From Streptomyces sp. NBC_00306 (GTDB lineage: Bacteria > Actinomycetota > Actinomycetes > Streptomycetales > Streptomycetaceae), in contig NZ_CP108032.1 of NCBI RefSeq assembly GCF_036169555.1, positions 7,502,001 through 7,566,000 of the forward strand: DNA of 64,000 nt, written 5' to 3'. Every line of letters starts with the position of its first letter. Within the stretch, counting starts at the first letter, position 1. Below are positions 25,432 to 33,909 of this stretch, piece by piece. The notes beneath the pieces were generated by a model that made no database searches, was not told where the DNA came from, and saw only the letters and a list, made by a program, of their open reading frames with translations. The translations under genes and the position numbers were made by a program.

Positions 25432-26631
25432 ATGACGCACAGCACCACCCCCTTCCCCGACGGCTTCCTGTGGGGCGCCTCCACCGCCGCCCACCAGATC
25501 GAGGGCAACAACACCAACAGCGACTGGTGGCACAAGGAGCACAGCGGTACCTCGCACATCGAGGCGCCCAGCCTCGATGCGTGCGACAGCTACCACCGGT
25601 GGGACGAGGACATGGACCTGCTGGCCGGACTCGGGTTCACCGACTACCGGTTCAGCATCGAATGGGCCCGGATCGAACCGGCGCCCGGTCACTTCTCCCG
25701 CGCCGAACTCGCCCACTACCGGCGGATGGTGGACGGCGCGATCGCCCGCGGACTGCGCCCGATGGTCACGCTGCACCACTTCACCGTCCCGCGGTGGTTC
25801 GACGAGCGGGGCGGCTGGACCGCCGAGGGGGCCGTCGCCCTGTTCGCCCGCTACGTCGCCGCGACGGCACCGGTGATCGCCGAGGGTGTGCCGTACGTCT
25901 GCACCATCAACGAGCCCAACATGATCGCCGTGATGGCGGGAGCGGCCAAGGCGGGCGATGTGGGCTTCCCGCCGGCCGGACTGCCCACCCCCGACGAGGA
26001 GACGACCTGGGCGGTCATCGAGGCTCACCGCGCCGCCGTCAAGGAGGTCCGGGCCCTCAATCCGCGGATCAGGGTCGGCTGGACGATCGCCAACCAGGTC
26101 TACCAGGCCCTGCCCGGCGCCGAAGAGGTCACGGCGGCCTACCGCCACCCGCGCGAGGACGTGTTCCTGGAGGCCGCGCGGGACGACGACTGGGTCGGCG
26201 TGCAGTCCTACACCCGTACCCGTATCGGCGCCGACGGACCGATCCCCGCCCCCGAGGACGCCGAACGCACGCTCACGCAGTGGGAGTACTACCCGGCGGC
26301 CGTCGGACACGCGCTGCGTCATACCGCCGACATCGTCGGCGACGTGCCGCTCGTCGTCACCGAGAACGGCATCGCCACGGCCGACGACACCCGCCGCGTC
26401 GACTACCTGACCGGCGCGCTGAACGAAGTGGCCCGGGCGATCGAGGACGGCCTCGACATCCAGGGCTACCTCGCCTGGAGCGCCCTCGACAACTACGAAT
26501 GGGGCTCGTACCGGCCCACCTTCGGCCTGATCGCCGTCGACCCCGAGACGTTCGCCCGCACCGCCAAACCGTCCGCGGTCTGGCTCGGCGGACTCGGCCG
26601 CAGCCGTGAACTCCCGCGGGGCGAAGGCTGA
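25432..26631 (+). CDS. GH1 beta-glucosidase, cytoplasmic
   Basis: 399 aa, somewhat shorter than the usual 440-470 for GH1. It begins FPDGFLWGASTAAHQIEGN, the conserved N-terminus. The acid/base is Glu161 in CTINEPN and the nucleophile is Glu311 in VVTENG; YLAWSALDNYEWGSY is the family's C-terminal W/E motif. There is no signal peptide, so it would hydrolyse imported beta-linked di- or oligosaccharides. The lacking residues fall in loops that shape the aglycone subsites, which may mean a distinct specificity. It lies 55 bp after the permease and is followed by a terminator. Confidence 0.92.
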   Translation: MTHSTTPFPDGFLWGASTAAHQIEGNNTNSDWWHKEHSGTSHIEAPSLDACDSYHRWDEDMDLLAGLGFTDYRFSIEWARIEPAPGHFSRAELAHYRRMVDGAIARGLRPMVTLHHFTVPRWFDERGGWTAEGAVALFARYVAATAPVIAEGVPYVCTINEPNMIAVMAGAAKAGDVGFPPAGLPTPDEETTWAVIEAHRAAVKEVRALNPRIRVGWTIANQVYQALPGAEEVTAAYRHPREDVFLEAARDDDWVGVQSYTRTRIGADGPIPAPEDAERTLTQWEYYPAAVGHALRHTADIVGDVPLVVTENGIATADDTRRVDYLTGALNEVARAIEDGLDIQGYLAWSALDNYEWGSYRPTFGLIAVDPETFARTAKPSAVWLGGLGRSRELPRGEG

Positions 26632-26716
26632 ACAGCCCGTTCGCCACCACCGCCGACACCGCACCGGCATCCCCGCCGGACACCGTGCCACCGGGCTGCA
26701 CCGCCCGGTAGGGACC

Positions 26717-26750
26717 GGGGACGGGCGGATCCTGACATCCGCCCGTCCCC
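26717..26750 (+). terminator. terminator after the GH1 gene
   Basis: A 14-bp perfect stem (GGGGACGGGCGGAT / ATCCGCCCGTCCCC) with a six-base loop, 86 bases past the stop. It partly separates the next hydrolase gene from the importer operon. Confidence 0.85.
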
Positions 26751-26848
26751 GCTTCACCCCTCCCAGCCCGTCCGCCGCCTCACCGACCCGACACGCCTGC
26801 ACGAACAGCCACCTCTCCCAGTCCCCAGACTTCAGGAGCCGGATCCGC

Positions 26849-28312
26849 ATGGACCGTCGTTCGTTTCTCGCAGCCACCACCGCAGGGGCCGCGGCCCTCT
26901 CCCTGCCCTCGGCAGGCAGTGCCACCGCCGCCGGCCGGCGGGAGTCCGAAACGGCGCTGCTGCGCCGCTGGTTCCGCGACACCTACCGGTCGATCGAGGC
27001 CATGACGACCGACATCGGTCTGGCCGCCGACACGCTCGACCTCAGCCGGCCCGGCGGCCCCGTCGTCTCGCGGAACACGTCCCCGACGAACATCGGATGC
27101 GGACTGTGGGCCACCGTCGCCGCGGCCGGCCTGGGCGTCATCGACAGGGACACGCTGCACCGCCGCCTCACCCGCACCGTCGCCTCCGTCGAGAAGCTGG
27201 AACGCCACCACGGCTTCTGGCTCAACTGGTACGACGCGCACGACGGTTCGGTCCTGACGAGCTGGCCCGGCACCGGAGACCCGGTCCGGCCCTTCCTCTC
27301 CTCCGTCGACAACGCCTGGCTGGTCACCGGACTGCGCATCGCGGCATCCGCCGAGCCGCGGCTGCGCGGCCGGATCGCCCGGCTCCTCGCCGCCGCGGAC
27401 TGGTCGTACTTCTACACGCCGTACGACCCCGCCGACCCGGTGGCCGGACCGGGCCAGTTGCGCGGCGGCTTCTGGACGGACACGGGGGAGCCGACCGCAC
27501 ACCACTACGGCGCCCTCAACACCGAACCCCGGATGGCCAGTTACCTCGGTATCGCGGACGGTTCGCTGCCGGGCGAGCACTACTGGCACATGCTGCGCAC
27601 CATGCTTCCCGAGCACGGGCAGGAACAGATGCCGCAGGGTGCGTACGACACCGTCGACGGTGTCCGGCTCTGGCAGGGGCACTACACCTATCGTGGCCGC
27701 AAGCTGATCCCCACCTGGGGCGGCTCGATGTTCGAGGCGCTGATGGTGCCGCTCTTCGTCCCGGAGGCCTCCTGGTCACCGCGGTCCTGGGGCACCACCC
27801 ACCACCGCTTCGTCCGTTCCCACATCGAGCACGGCCTCTCCGAGGCACGGTACGGCTACTGGGGGTTCTCCCCGTGCAACGTGCCGGAGGGCGGCTACCA
27901 GGAGTACGGCGTCGACGCCATCGGCATGCAGACCGACGGCTACGCCTCCAACACCGACCGCACGTACGTCACCCCGGGCCAACCGATGCCGCCCGCGTCG
28001 GCGTACACCAACGGTGTGGTCACCCCGCACGCCTCCTTCCTGGCCCTGCCCTACGCCCGACGGGACGCCCTCGCCAATCTGCGCGCCATCGACCGGGACT
28101 TCGGCGCGTACGACGACGGCTACGGCTTCCGTGACTCCGTCAATGTCGGCACCGGCCGCGTCAGCGACTTCGTCCTGGCGCTCGACCAGGGCATGATCGC
28201 CGCGGCCCTGGCCCAGGAGCTGAGCCCGGGACTGCTCCAACAGCCTTTCACTACGGGCGGGTTCAGCTCACGGGTGCGCCCGCTGCTGGCGAAGGAGCGC
28301 TTCGGCATCTGA
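26849..28312 (+). CDS. secreted DUF3131/glycoamylase-type glycoside hydrolase, GH144-like
   Basis: 487 aa from ATG 26849 with AGGAG upstream. The N-terminus DRRSFLAATTAGAAALSLPS is a twin-arginine signal. The region 65-170 follows the DUF3131 pattern: TSPTNIGCGLWATVAAAGLG, then LERHHGFWLNWYDAHDG and SSVDNAWLVTGLRIA. The second half carries the glycoamylase-like (Pfam PF10091) blocks TWGGSMFEALMVPLFVPE, YGYWGFSPCNVPEGGYQEYG and VVTPHASFLALPYA. This is the (alpha/alpha)6 fold of GH144 endo-beta-1,2-glucanases. The substrate is inferred; other specificities remain possible. It would feed the neighbouring importer and GH1 enzyme. Confidence 0.72.
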   Translation: MDRRSFLAATTAGAAALSLPSAGSATAAGRRESETALLRRWFRDTYRSIEAMTTDIGLAADTLDLSRPGGPVVSRNTSPTNIGCGLWATVAAAGLGVIDRDTLHRRLTRTVASVEKLERHHGFWLNWYDAHDGSVLTSWPGTGDPVRPFLSSVDNAWLVTGLRIAASAEPRLRGRIARLLAAADWSYFYTPYDPADPVAGPGQLRGGFWTDTGEPTAHHYGALNTEPRMASYLGIADGSLPGEHYWHMLRTMLPEHGQEQMPQGAYDTVDGVRLWQGHYTYRGRKLIPTWGGSMFEALMVPLFVPEASWSPRSWGTTHHRFVRSHIEHGLSEARYGYWGFSPCNVPEGGYQEYGVDAIGMQTDGYASNTDRTYVTPGQPMPPASAYTNGVVTPHASFLALPYARRDALANLRAIDRDFGAYDDGYGFRDSVNVGTGRVSDFVLALDQGMIAAALAQELSPGLLQQPFTTGGFSSRVRPLLAKERFGI

Positions 28313-28328
28313 GAAGCGTGCGGTGCCG

Positions 28329-28345
28329 GAGACCGCGCCGGTCTC
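28329..28345. terminator. short bidirectional hairpin
   Basis: GAGACCG and CGGTCTC pair around a three-base loop, between the converging hydrolase and sigma-CAP genes; it touches the latter's stop codon. Confidence 0.5.
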
Positions 28346-30035
28346 AGCTGCTCGCCCCGAAGACCTGCGTCCACCACGGGCCGCCCGGGCCTTCGTGGAC
28401 GCCGAGGCCCATGCTCGTGAACGCGCAGTTCAGGATGTTCGCACGGTGACCGGGACTGTTCATCCAGCTCTCCATCACCGATGCCGCGCTCTGCTGCCCT
28501 CTCGCGATGTTCTCGCCGTAGGTCCGCCACTGGTAGCCGGCAGCGGTGATGCGGTCGCCGGGGCTTCTGCCGTCCTGAGAGGTGTGCGAGAAATAGTTCT
28601 TCGCCGCCATGTCCTCGGAGTGCCGGCGGGCGGCCGTGTCCAGCCGGCCGTTGCCGCTCAGGGGGCCGCAGCCGGCCGCGGCACGCTCCTTGTTGACCAG
28701 GGAGAGGACGGTGCCGGCGGGTCCGGACCGGGACTGCTGCGTTTCTGTTTCCGGTTTCGGAGCGGGCGCGGAGTCCGAGACGGCGGGGCGTGGGGCCGGC
28801 GTGCGGGTCGCGGCGCGCTTCGACGGTGACGGCGACGGCCGGGGCGTCGGGGTCGCGCTGCCGGGAGACGGCGAAGGTGAGGCGGTCGCCGTGGTCCTCG
28901 CCGGGGGAGTGGACGGCAGGACTCCCTGTGCTTCGGTGACCGTCGACGGCGTCCGCGTGCCGGGATCCTGGTCGTCCGTGAACAGGTGGAGCGCACCCCC
29001 CGCGGTGACCAGCGCCGCCACGGCCACCGCCGCGGCACTCGTCCGCCGGCGGCGCCGTGCGCGATCGAGCCGCCGCTGCGTCTCGCGCCCGTGGGCACGG
29101 CCTCCGCCGTGTCGGAGGCCCGTTCTTCCGTGCTGCATGGGTATCTCGTGGTGCCCGGCCGGTTCGTGCTCCCCGGCCGGTTCGTGCTCGCCGGGTATCT
29201 CGTGCCCCCCGGGTATCCGGTCGTGTGCCGCGGCGAGCGCCGGATCCGCCCCGGCCGGAGCCAGCGTCGTCGCCGCGGCCGCGAGCGGCACGAGCGCCAG
29301 GCCGACGAGGAGGCGCTCCGCCGGGACGAGACCGGCCGAGAAGCCGGAACACACCGTGCATTCGCGGGCATGGCGGGCGATGCGCTTGCGCCACAGGGCG
29401 GAGGGCGCCCCGTCCCACCCCTCGACCAGTGACTCCAGCAGCACGCACCGGGGTTGGGCCGCGAGGGCGCGCACGACCACTCGCGATGCCTCGAGCTGTG
29501 CCTTCATCCGCTGCACGCGTACGGCCGTGTGCTGCGGGGACAGCTCCATGGCCACGGCGACCTCGGCGCGGGTCAGTTCGCCGGTGGACTCCAGCCACCA
29601 CAGGGACAGCAGCGACCGGTCGTCCTCGTCGAGCCAGCGGGTCGCCTCGGCGACCTCGCGTCGCTGCCCCGACAGTCCGAGGCGCGCGATGGTCAGGTCG
29701 ACGAAGTCCGCCCCGGGGTCGGCGAGGTCGTAGGCGTCGTCCAGACCGCCGGTGACCGGTGCATCCCGGTGCCGGCGCCAGTGGCCCCGGATCTGATTCA
29801 CCGTGATGGCCACCAGCCACGACCGGAAACTGCCCGGGTCGCGCAACGTTCCGAGACCGGACAGGGCGCGGAGCATGGTCTCCTGCGTCACGTCGTCGAC
29901 GTCGGCGTGCCCGTCGAGCGCCCGCCCGACGATGTTGTGGACGAGCGGGAAGTACGCGGCGACGAGCCGGTCCTGGGCCTGCTGGTCCCCGGACCGGGCC
30001 GCCACGATCTCCGAGACCTCGAGGTCACTGCTCAC
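28344..30035 (-). CDS. single-chain ECF sigma factor / zinc-finger anti-sigma-like / membrane / CAP-domain protein
   Basis: 563 aa from GTG 30035 (GGAGAG five bases upstream); an ATG at 30104 has no support. Residues 8-90 are sigma region 2 (FPLVHNIVGRALDGHADVDD, then TLRDPGSFRSWL) and 125-190 sigma region 4 (EVAVAMELSPQHTAVRVQRM). Residues 222-229 (HARECTVC) form the H-x3-C-x2-C of zinc-binding anti-sigma domains. A hydrophobic stretch (241-260), a His/Glu/Pro repeat (278-299), a basic patch and a membrane span (331-352) follow, then a Pro/Ser linker and a CAP/SCP domain (441-563) with SPGHRANIL. The predicted picture is a cytoplasmic sigma factor tethered to an extracellular domain. How sigma would be released is unknown. 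Confidence 0.85.
   Translation of the reverse strand: MSSDLEVSEIVAARSGDQQAQDRLVAAYFPLVHNIVGRALDGHADVDDVTQETMLRALSGLGTLRDPGSFRSWLVAITVNQIRGHWRRHRDAPVTGGLDDAYDLADPGADFVDLTIARLGLSGQRREVAEATRWLDEDDRSLLSLWWLESTGELTRAEVAVAMELSPQHTAVRVQRMKAQLEASRVVVRALAAQPRCVLLESLVEGWDGAPSALWRKRIARHARECTVCSGFSAGLVPAERLLVGLALVPLAAAATTLAPAGADPALAAAHDRIPGGHEIPGEHEPAGEHEPAGHHEIPMQHGRTGLRHGGGRAHGRETQRRLDRARRRRRTSAAAVAVAALVTAGGALHLFTDDQDPGTRTPSTVTEAQGVLPSTPPARTTATASPSPSPGSATPTPRPSPSPSKRAATRTPAPRPAVSDSAPAPKPETETQQSRSGPAGTVLSLVNKERAAAGCGPLSGNGRLDTAARRHSEDMAAKNYFSHTSQDGRSPGDRITAAGYQWRTYGENIARGQQSAASVMESWMNSPGHRANILNCAFTSMGLGVHEGPGGPWWTQVFGASS
29139..29204 (-). repeat. short His/Glu/Pro tandem repeat inside the sigma-CAP gene
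   Basis: Residues 278-299 repeat HEIPGEHEPAGEHEPAGHHE; the DNA shows matching near-duplicated blocks. It is a low-complexity linker with metal-binding potential, between the zinc motif and the membrane span. Confidence 0.7.
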
Positions 30036-30264
30036 GTTCTCTCCGCTCCTTGCTCCCGACTCGGGCCTGTTCCGCCCCACGGATGGGAGACGCGAGGACT
30101 CCACGCGGATAACAGAAACCGGGAAAGGGCAGACGGGCTCTTTCGTCGGCGTGGTGCGGAGAGATCGTAGGCGAACGGGTGTTCCGGGCCGGCGGGGGCC
30201 TGACGGAAGGGTGATCGATCGCCCTCCCGGGAACGAACTCCCCGGGTCGGCCCCCTGTCCGCGG

Positions 30265-31518
30265 CTATGAGCGCGCGGGCCCGCCTTCGCCCTCCGCCGC
30301 GAGTTCGGCCGCCTGGATGGTGAGGTAGTGCCGCTCCGGGAGGCTCGCCGTCCGGTTGGCGGCGGCCCGGTAGTTCGCCACCGCCCCCTCCCGGTCCCCG
30401 GCCATCCGCAGCAGATGGGCGCGCACCACGTACAGCCGGTGGTGGTCCTTGAGCCGTGCGTCGGACGCCAGCTCCTCCAGTACTTCCAGACCGGCGTCGG
30501 GACCGTGCACCATGGCGGCGGCGACGGCCCGGTTGAGGACGACGAACGGGTTGGCGGAGATGCGCTCGAGCACGCCGTACAGCGCGAGGATCTGCGGCCA
30601 GTCCGTCTCCTCGGCCGTCGGCGACTCGTCGTGCACCGCGGCGATCGCCGCCTGCACCTGGTACGGGCCGACCGGGCCGCGCGGCAGTGCGGCGGTGATC
30701 AGGGCGACGCCCTCCGCGATCGCCTCGGCGTCCCACAGGCCGCGGTCCTGTTCGGCCAGGGGGATCAGTTCACCCGCGGGGCCGGTCCGCGCCGGTCCGC
30801 GCGCGTCGTTCAGAAGCATCAGGGCCAGCAGTCCGCTGACTTCGCCGTCGTCGGGGAGCTGGGCATGCACGGCACGCGTCAGCCGGATCGCCTCGGTCGA
30901 GAGCTCGACGCGCCGGACATCGGGGCCGGTACTGCTCGTGTGACCCTCGTTGAAGATCAGGTACAGCACCTGAAGGACCGCGTCCAGCCGGTCCGGCCAC
31001 TCCTCGCGGTCCGGCATGCGGAACGGAATCCCCGACGTCTTGATGCGCTGCTTCGCCCTGCTGATCCGCTGGCCCATGGTGGGCTCCGGAACCATGAACG
31101 CCTGGGCGATCTCGCCGGTCGTCAGCCCCCCGACGGAACGCAGCGTGAGCGCGATCGCGGCCTCGGGCGACAGCGCGGGGTGGCAGCACAGGAAGAGCAG
31201 CATGAGCGTGTCGTCGTGGTCCGCACCGTGCGCGGTGTCCGCAGCCGGCGCGGCCTGCCGGTCCGCCGGGTTCTGCGCGGCGACCAGTTCCTCCCGGCGG
31301 CGGCGGGCCTGCTCGCTCCTGACCTGCTCCGTCATCCGCCGCTGCGCGACCTTGATCAGCCAGCCCCGCGGATTGCGCGGCAACCCCTCCGCCGGCCACT
31401 GGTGCGTGGCCGCGAGCAGGGCTTCCTGGGTCGCGTCCTCGGCCGTCTCGAAGTCGCCGTAGCGCCGGGTGAGTACGCCGACGACCTGCGGCGCCAGGCG
31501 GCGCAGCAGGTCGCTCAC
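30265..31518 (-). CDS. ECF42-type sigma factor with C-terminal TPR-like extension
   Basis: 417 aa from GTG 31518. Region 2 lies at the N-terminus (LTRRYGDFETAEDATQEALL, then NPRGWLIKVAQRRMTEQV). Region 4 is GGLTTGEIAQAFMVPEPTMG, near residue 135. The long C-terminal part (about 180-417) has GHTSS and repeated helical pairs such as RLYVVRAHLLRMAGDREGAV, the extension that marks ECF42 proteins. This group lacks a membrane anti-sigma factor and is thought to be controlled through the extension. The DGPF protein gene directly upstream is its usual genomic partner, which strengthens the call. Confidence 0.9.
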   Translation of the reverse strand: MSDLLRRLAPQVVGVLTRRYGDFETAEDATQEALLAATHQWPAEGLPRNPRGWLIKVAQRRMTEQVRSEQARRRREELVAAQNPADRQAAPAADTAHGADHDDTLMLLFLCCHPALSPEAAIALTLRSVGGLTTGEIAQAFMVPEPTMGQRISRAKQRIKTSGIPFRMPDREEWPDRLDAVLQVLYLIFNEGHTSSTGPDVRRVELSTEAIRLTRAVHAQLPDDGEVSGLLALMLLNDARGPARTGPAGELIPLAEQDRGLWDAEAIAEGVALITAALPRGPVGPYQVQAAIAAVHDESPTAEETDWPQILALYGVLERISANPFVVLNRAVAAAMVHGPDAGLEVLEELASDARLKDHHRLYVVRAHLLRMAGDREGAVANYRAAANRTASLPERHYLTIQAAELAAEGEGGPARS

Positions 31519-31629
31519 GGACTCGGGCAGGTCGGTCAGCGTCGTGGTCCTCGTCGTTGATCGGCATCGATCGGCGTCGACCGGCCGGTCGACGGTGGGC
31601 CCGGGGGTGACGGGCCCGACCGCTCCTTC

Positions 31630-32034
31630 CTACAGGTCGGCGGGCGGGGCCGACATCACCTGCCGCACCTCGATCGGCATGTTCAGGGGCGCTCCGCCCG
31701 GGCCGGGAGCGGCCGACACGGCAGCCGCGATCTCGACGGCACGTTCGGGGGTCGGGCAGTCCACGATCCAGTAGCCGGCGAGGAACTCCTTCGTCTCCGG
31801 GAAGGGGCCCTCCGTCACCACCGGCGCCCCGCTGCCGTGCCCCCGGACGATCTTGGCCGTCTCCGGCATGGCCAGTCCCTGGCCGTCGACCAGCTCGCCA
31901 CTGGCCGTGAGCTGCTGATTGGTCTCGTTCATGAAGGCCATGTGGGCCTTGATCTCGTCGGCGGACCAGGTGGTGATCGGCGGGAGCGTGTCCTGCATGT
32001 CCGCGCTGAACTGCATGAGCAGCATGTACTTCAT
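31630..32034 (-). CDS. YCII-related / DGPF-domain protein, ECF42 partner
   Basis: 134 aa from ATG 32034 behind GGGAGA. It starts MKYMLLMQFSADMQ and has the family blocks TASGELVDGQGLAMPETAKI and VTEGPFPETKEFLAGYWIVD, close to the DGPF signature. The central His and Asp residues of YCII folds are not all obvious. Proteins of this kind are consistently encoded beside ECF42 sigma factors and are taken as targets or modulators; the biochemical activity is unknown. It lies 111 bp upstream of the sigma gene on the same strand, so it may be co-transcribed. Confidence 0.88.
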   Translation of the reverse strand: MKYMLLMQFSADMQDTLPPITTWSADEIKAHMAFMNETNQQLTASGELVDGQGLAMPETAKIVRGHGSGAPVVTEGPFPETKEFLAGYWIVDCPTPERAVEIAAAVSAAPGPGGAPLNMPIEVRQVMSAPPADL

Positions 32035-32250
32035 GGTGGTCTCCCTCTGCCCGGGGAGCCCCTCCTGGGGCGCCCTCACAAGTAGGTAGAAGCACGGGCC
32101 GCGTTTTCGACAGCCTCCGGACGATCTGCCGAAAAATCTAAGGGACAGCCCTTGGCGGCAGCTTCCCCCGGGCGCCGCCCCGACCGCCGGTTCCGCGCTC
32201 GCCGGGCATTCGCATCGCATTCGTGATCGGTGCGGCGCATGATGGTGGGC

Positions 32251-33909
32251 ATGGCGAAGCCGACCATCCTGACCGTCGATGACGACCCAGGAGTCTCCCG
32301 AGCCATCGCTCGCGACCTCCGTCGCCGGTACGGCGACCGGTACCGCGTGCTCCGGGCACCGTCGGGCGAAGAGGCGATGGAGGCTCTGCGCGAGGTCAAG
32401 CTGCGGGGCGAACCCCTCGCCGTGATGATCGCCGACTACCGCATGCCGACGATGAACGGCGTGCAGTTCCTGGAAGCGGCGATGGACCTGTTCCCGCTGG
32501 CCAGACGCGTCCTGCTGACGGCGTACGCCGACACCGGGGCCGCCATCGACGCCATCAACATCGTCGATCTCGACCACTATCTGCTCAAGCCGTGGAGCCC
32601 GCCGGAGGAGAACCTCTACCCGGTGCTGGACTCCCTGCTGGAGCTGTGGACCAACGCCCCCGAACGAGGTGCCGGAGAGACCCGTATCGTCGGTCACCGC
32701 TGGTCGGCGCCCTCCTTCGCCGTGCGGGAGTTCCTCGCCCGCAACCTCGTCCCCTACCGCTGGATCGCGGCCGACGAACCCGAGGGCAGACGGCTCCTGG
32801 ACGCCGCGGGTCTGAGCGCCGACGACGTACCGCTGGTGATCACGTCCGAGGGCAAGACCCTGCAGTCGCCGACCGAGGCCGAGCTCGCCGCCCAGGTCGG
32901 CCTGAGCACCACACCCGCCTCCGACTTCTACGACGTCGTCGTCATCGGCGCCGGCCCCGCCGGTCTCGGAGCCGCCGTCTACGCGGCATCCGAAGGCCTG
33001 CGGACCGTCCTGGTGGAGCGCAGCGCGACAGGCGGGCAGGCCGGCCAGAGCAGCCGCATCGAGAACTACCTCGGCTTCCCGGACGGGGTGTCCGGTGCGC
33101 AGCTCACGGACCGGGCCCGCCGCCAGGCGACCCGCTTCGGCGCCGAGATCCTCAGCGCCCGTGAGGTGGTCGCCCTGGAAGCGGCGGGAGCGGGCCGGGT
33201 GCTGCGGTTCAGCGACGGCACCTCCATCGGGGCGCACACGGTGGTCCTCGCCACCGGGGTGTCGTACCGGCGACTGGAGGGCGAGGGCCTCAACGAGTTC
33301 ACCGGGGCTGGCGTGTTCTACGGCTCCGCGTCCTTCGAGGCAGCGAACTGCTCCGGCCAGGACGTGTACATCGTCGGCGGCGCCAACTCCGCCGGTCAGG
33401 CCGCCGTCTACTTCTCCCGGTACGCCCGGCGCGTCCATCTCCTCGTCCGCGGCGCCGACTTGATCCGGTCGATGTCGTACTACCTCGTGCAGCAGATCAG
33501 CGCCATCGACAACATCGAGGTCCATCCGCACACCGAAGTGACGGGCGGCGCGGGCGACAGGCATCTGCAACGGCTCACGCTGCGCGACAACCGGACCGGT
33601 GACGTCGTGACCACCGAAACCTCCTGGCTGTTCATCTTCATCGGCGCCGAGCCGCCCACCGACTGGCTGGACGGCGTCGTGGCCCGAGACGGCCGCGGCT
33701 TCGTGCTCACCGGTCCCGACCTGCTGACCGAAGGGGAAAGGCCCGCCCACTGGCCGCTGTCCCGGGACCCGTACCACCTCGAAACCAGCGTGCCCGGAGT
33801 CTTCGCCGCCGGAGACGTACGCGCTGATTCCGTCAAACGGGTCGCATCCGCGGTGGGTGAGGGCGCCATGGCCGTCTCCTTGGTGCACCGCTACCTGGAG
33901 GCGCCATGA
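32251..33909 (+). CDS. receiver domain - Grx-like - thioredoxin reductase-like FAD protein fusion
   Basis: 552 aa from ATG 32251; in-frame starts at 32230, 32239 and 32242 are possible. Residues 4-130 are a response-regulator receiver with acidic pair D10/D11, phospho-acceptor Asp62 (MIADYRMP), Thr90 and Lys113. Residues 150-220 look like a glutaredoxin-type fold without cysteines (VREFLARNLVPYRWIAAD, VPLVITSEGKTLQSP). From 228 a thioredoxin reductase-like domain begins with GAGPAGLGAAVYA, then GGQAGQSSRIENYLGFP, a second nucleotide motif IVGGANSAGQAAVYFSRYA, and FAAGDVRADSVKRVA. The CxxC of true thioredoxin reductase is missing (FEAANCSGQD). It overlaps the kinase gene by four bases. Confidence 0.88.
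   Translation: MAKPTILTVDDDPGVSRAIARDLRRRYGDRYRVLRAPSGEEAMEALREVKLRGEPLAVMIADYRMPTMNGVQFLEAAMDLFPLARRVLLTAYADTGAAIDAINIVDLDHYLLKPWSPPEENLYPVLDSLLELWTNAPERGAGETRIVGHRWSAPSFAVREFLARNLVPYRWIAADEPEGRRLLDAAGLSADDVPLVITSEGKTLQSPTEAELAAQVGLSTTPASDFYDVVVIGAGPAGLGAAVYAASEGLRTVLVERSATGGQAGQSSRIENYLGFPDGVSGAQLTDRARRQATRFGAEILSAREVVALEAAGAGRVLRFSDGTSIGAHTVVLATGVSYRRLEGEGLNEFTGAGVFYGSASFEAANCSGQDVYIVGGANSAGQAAVYFSRYARRVHLLVRGADLIRSMSYYLVQQISAIDNIEVHPHTEVTGGAGDRHLQRLTLRDNRTGDVVTTETSWLFIFIGAEPPTDWLDGVVARDGRGFVLTGPDLLTEGERPAHWPLSRDPYHLETSVPGVFAAGDVRADSVKRVASAVGEGAMAVSLVHRYLEAP

Noticed and set aside
20611..28312. Cellobiose-type ceb operon as the firm name
   Set aside because: Gene order is ceb-like, but the operators differ from the TGGGAGCGCTCCCA site expected for CebR, and a GH144-like gene is attached; a specific name would overreach.
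32035..33888. Long N-terminal extension of the DGPF protein gene
   Set aside because: The frame upstream of ATG 32034 is antisense to the receiver-TrxR gene; the YCII fold begins at MKYMLL and has its own ribosome site.
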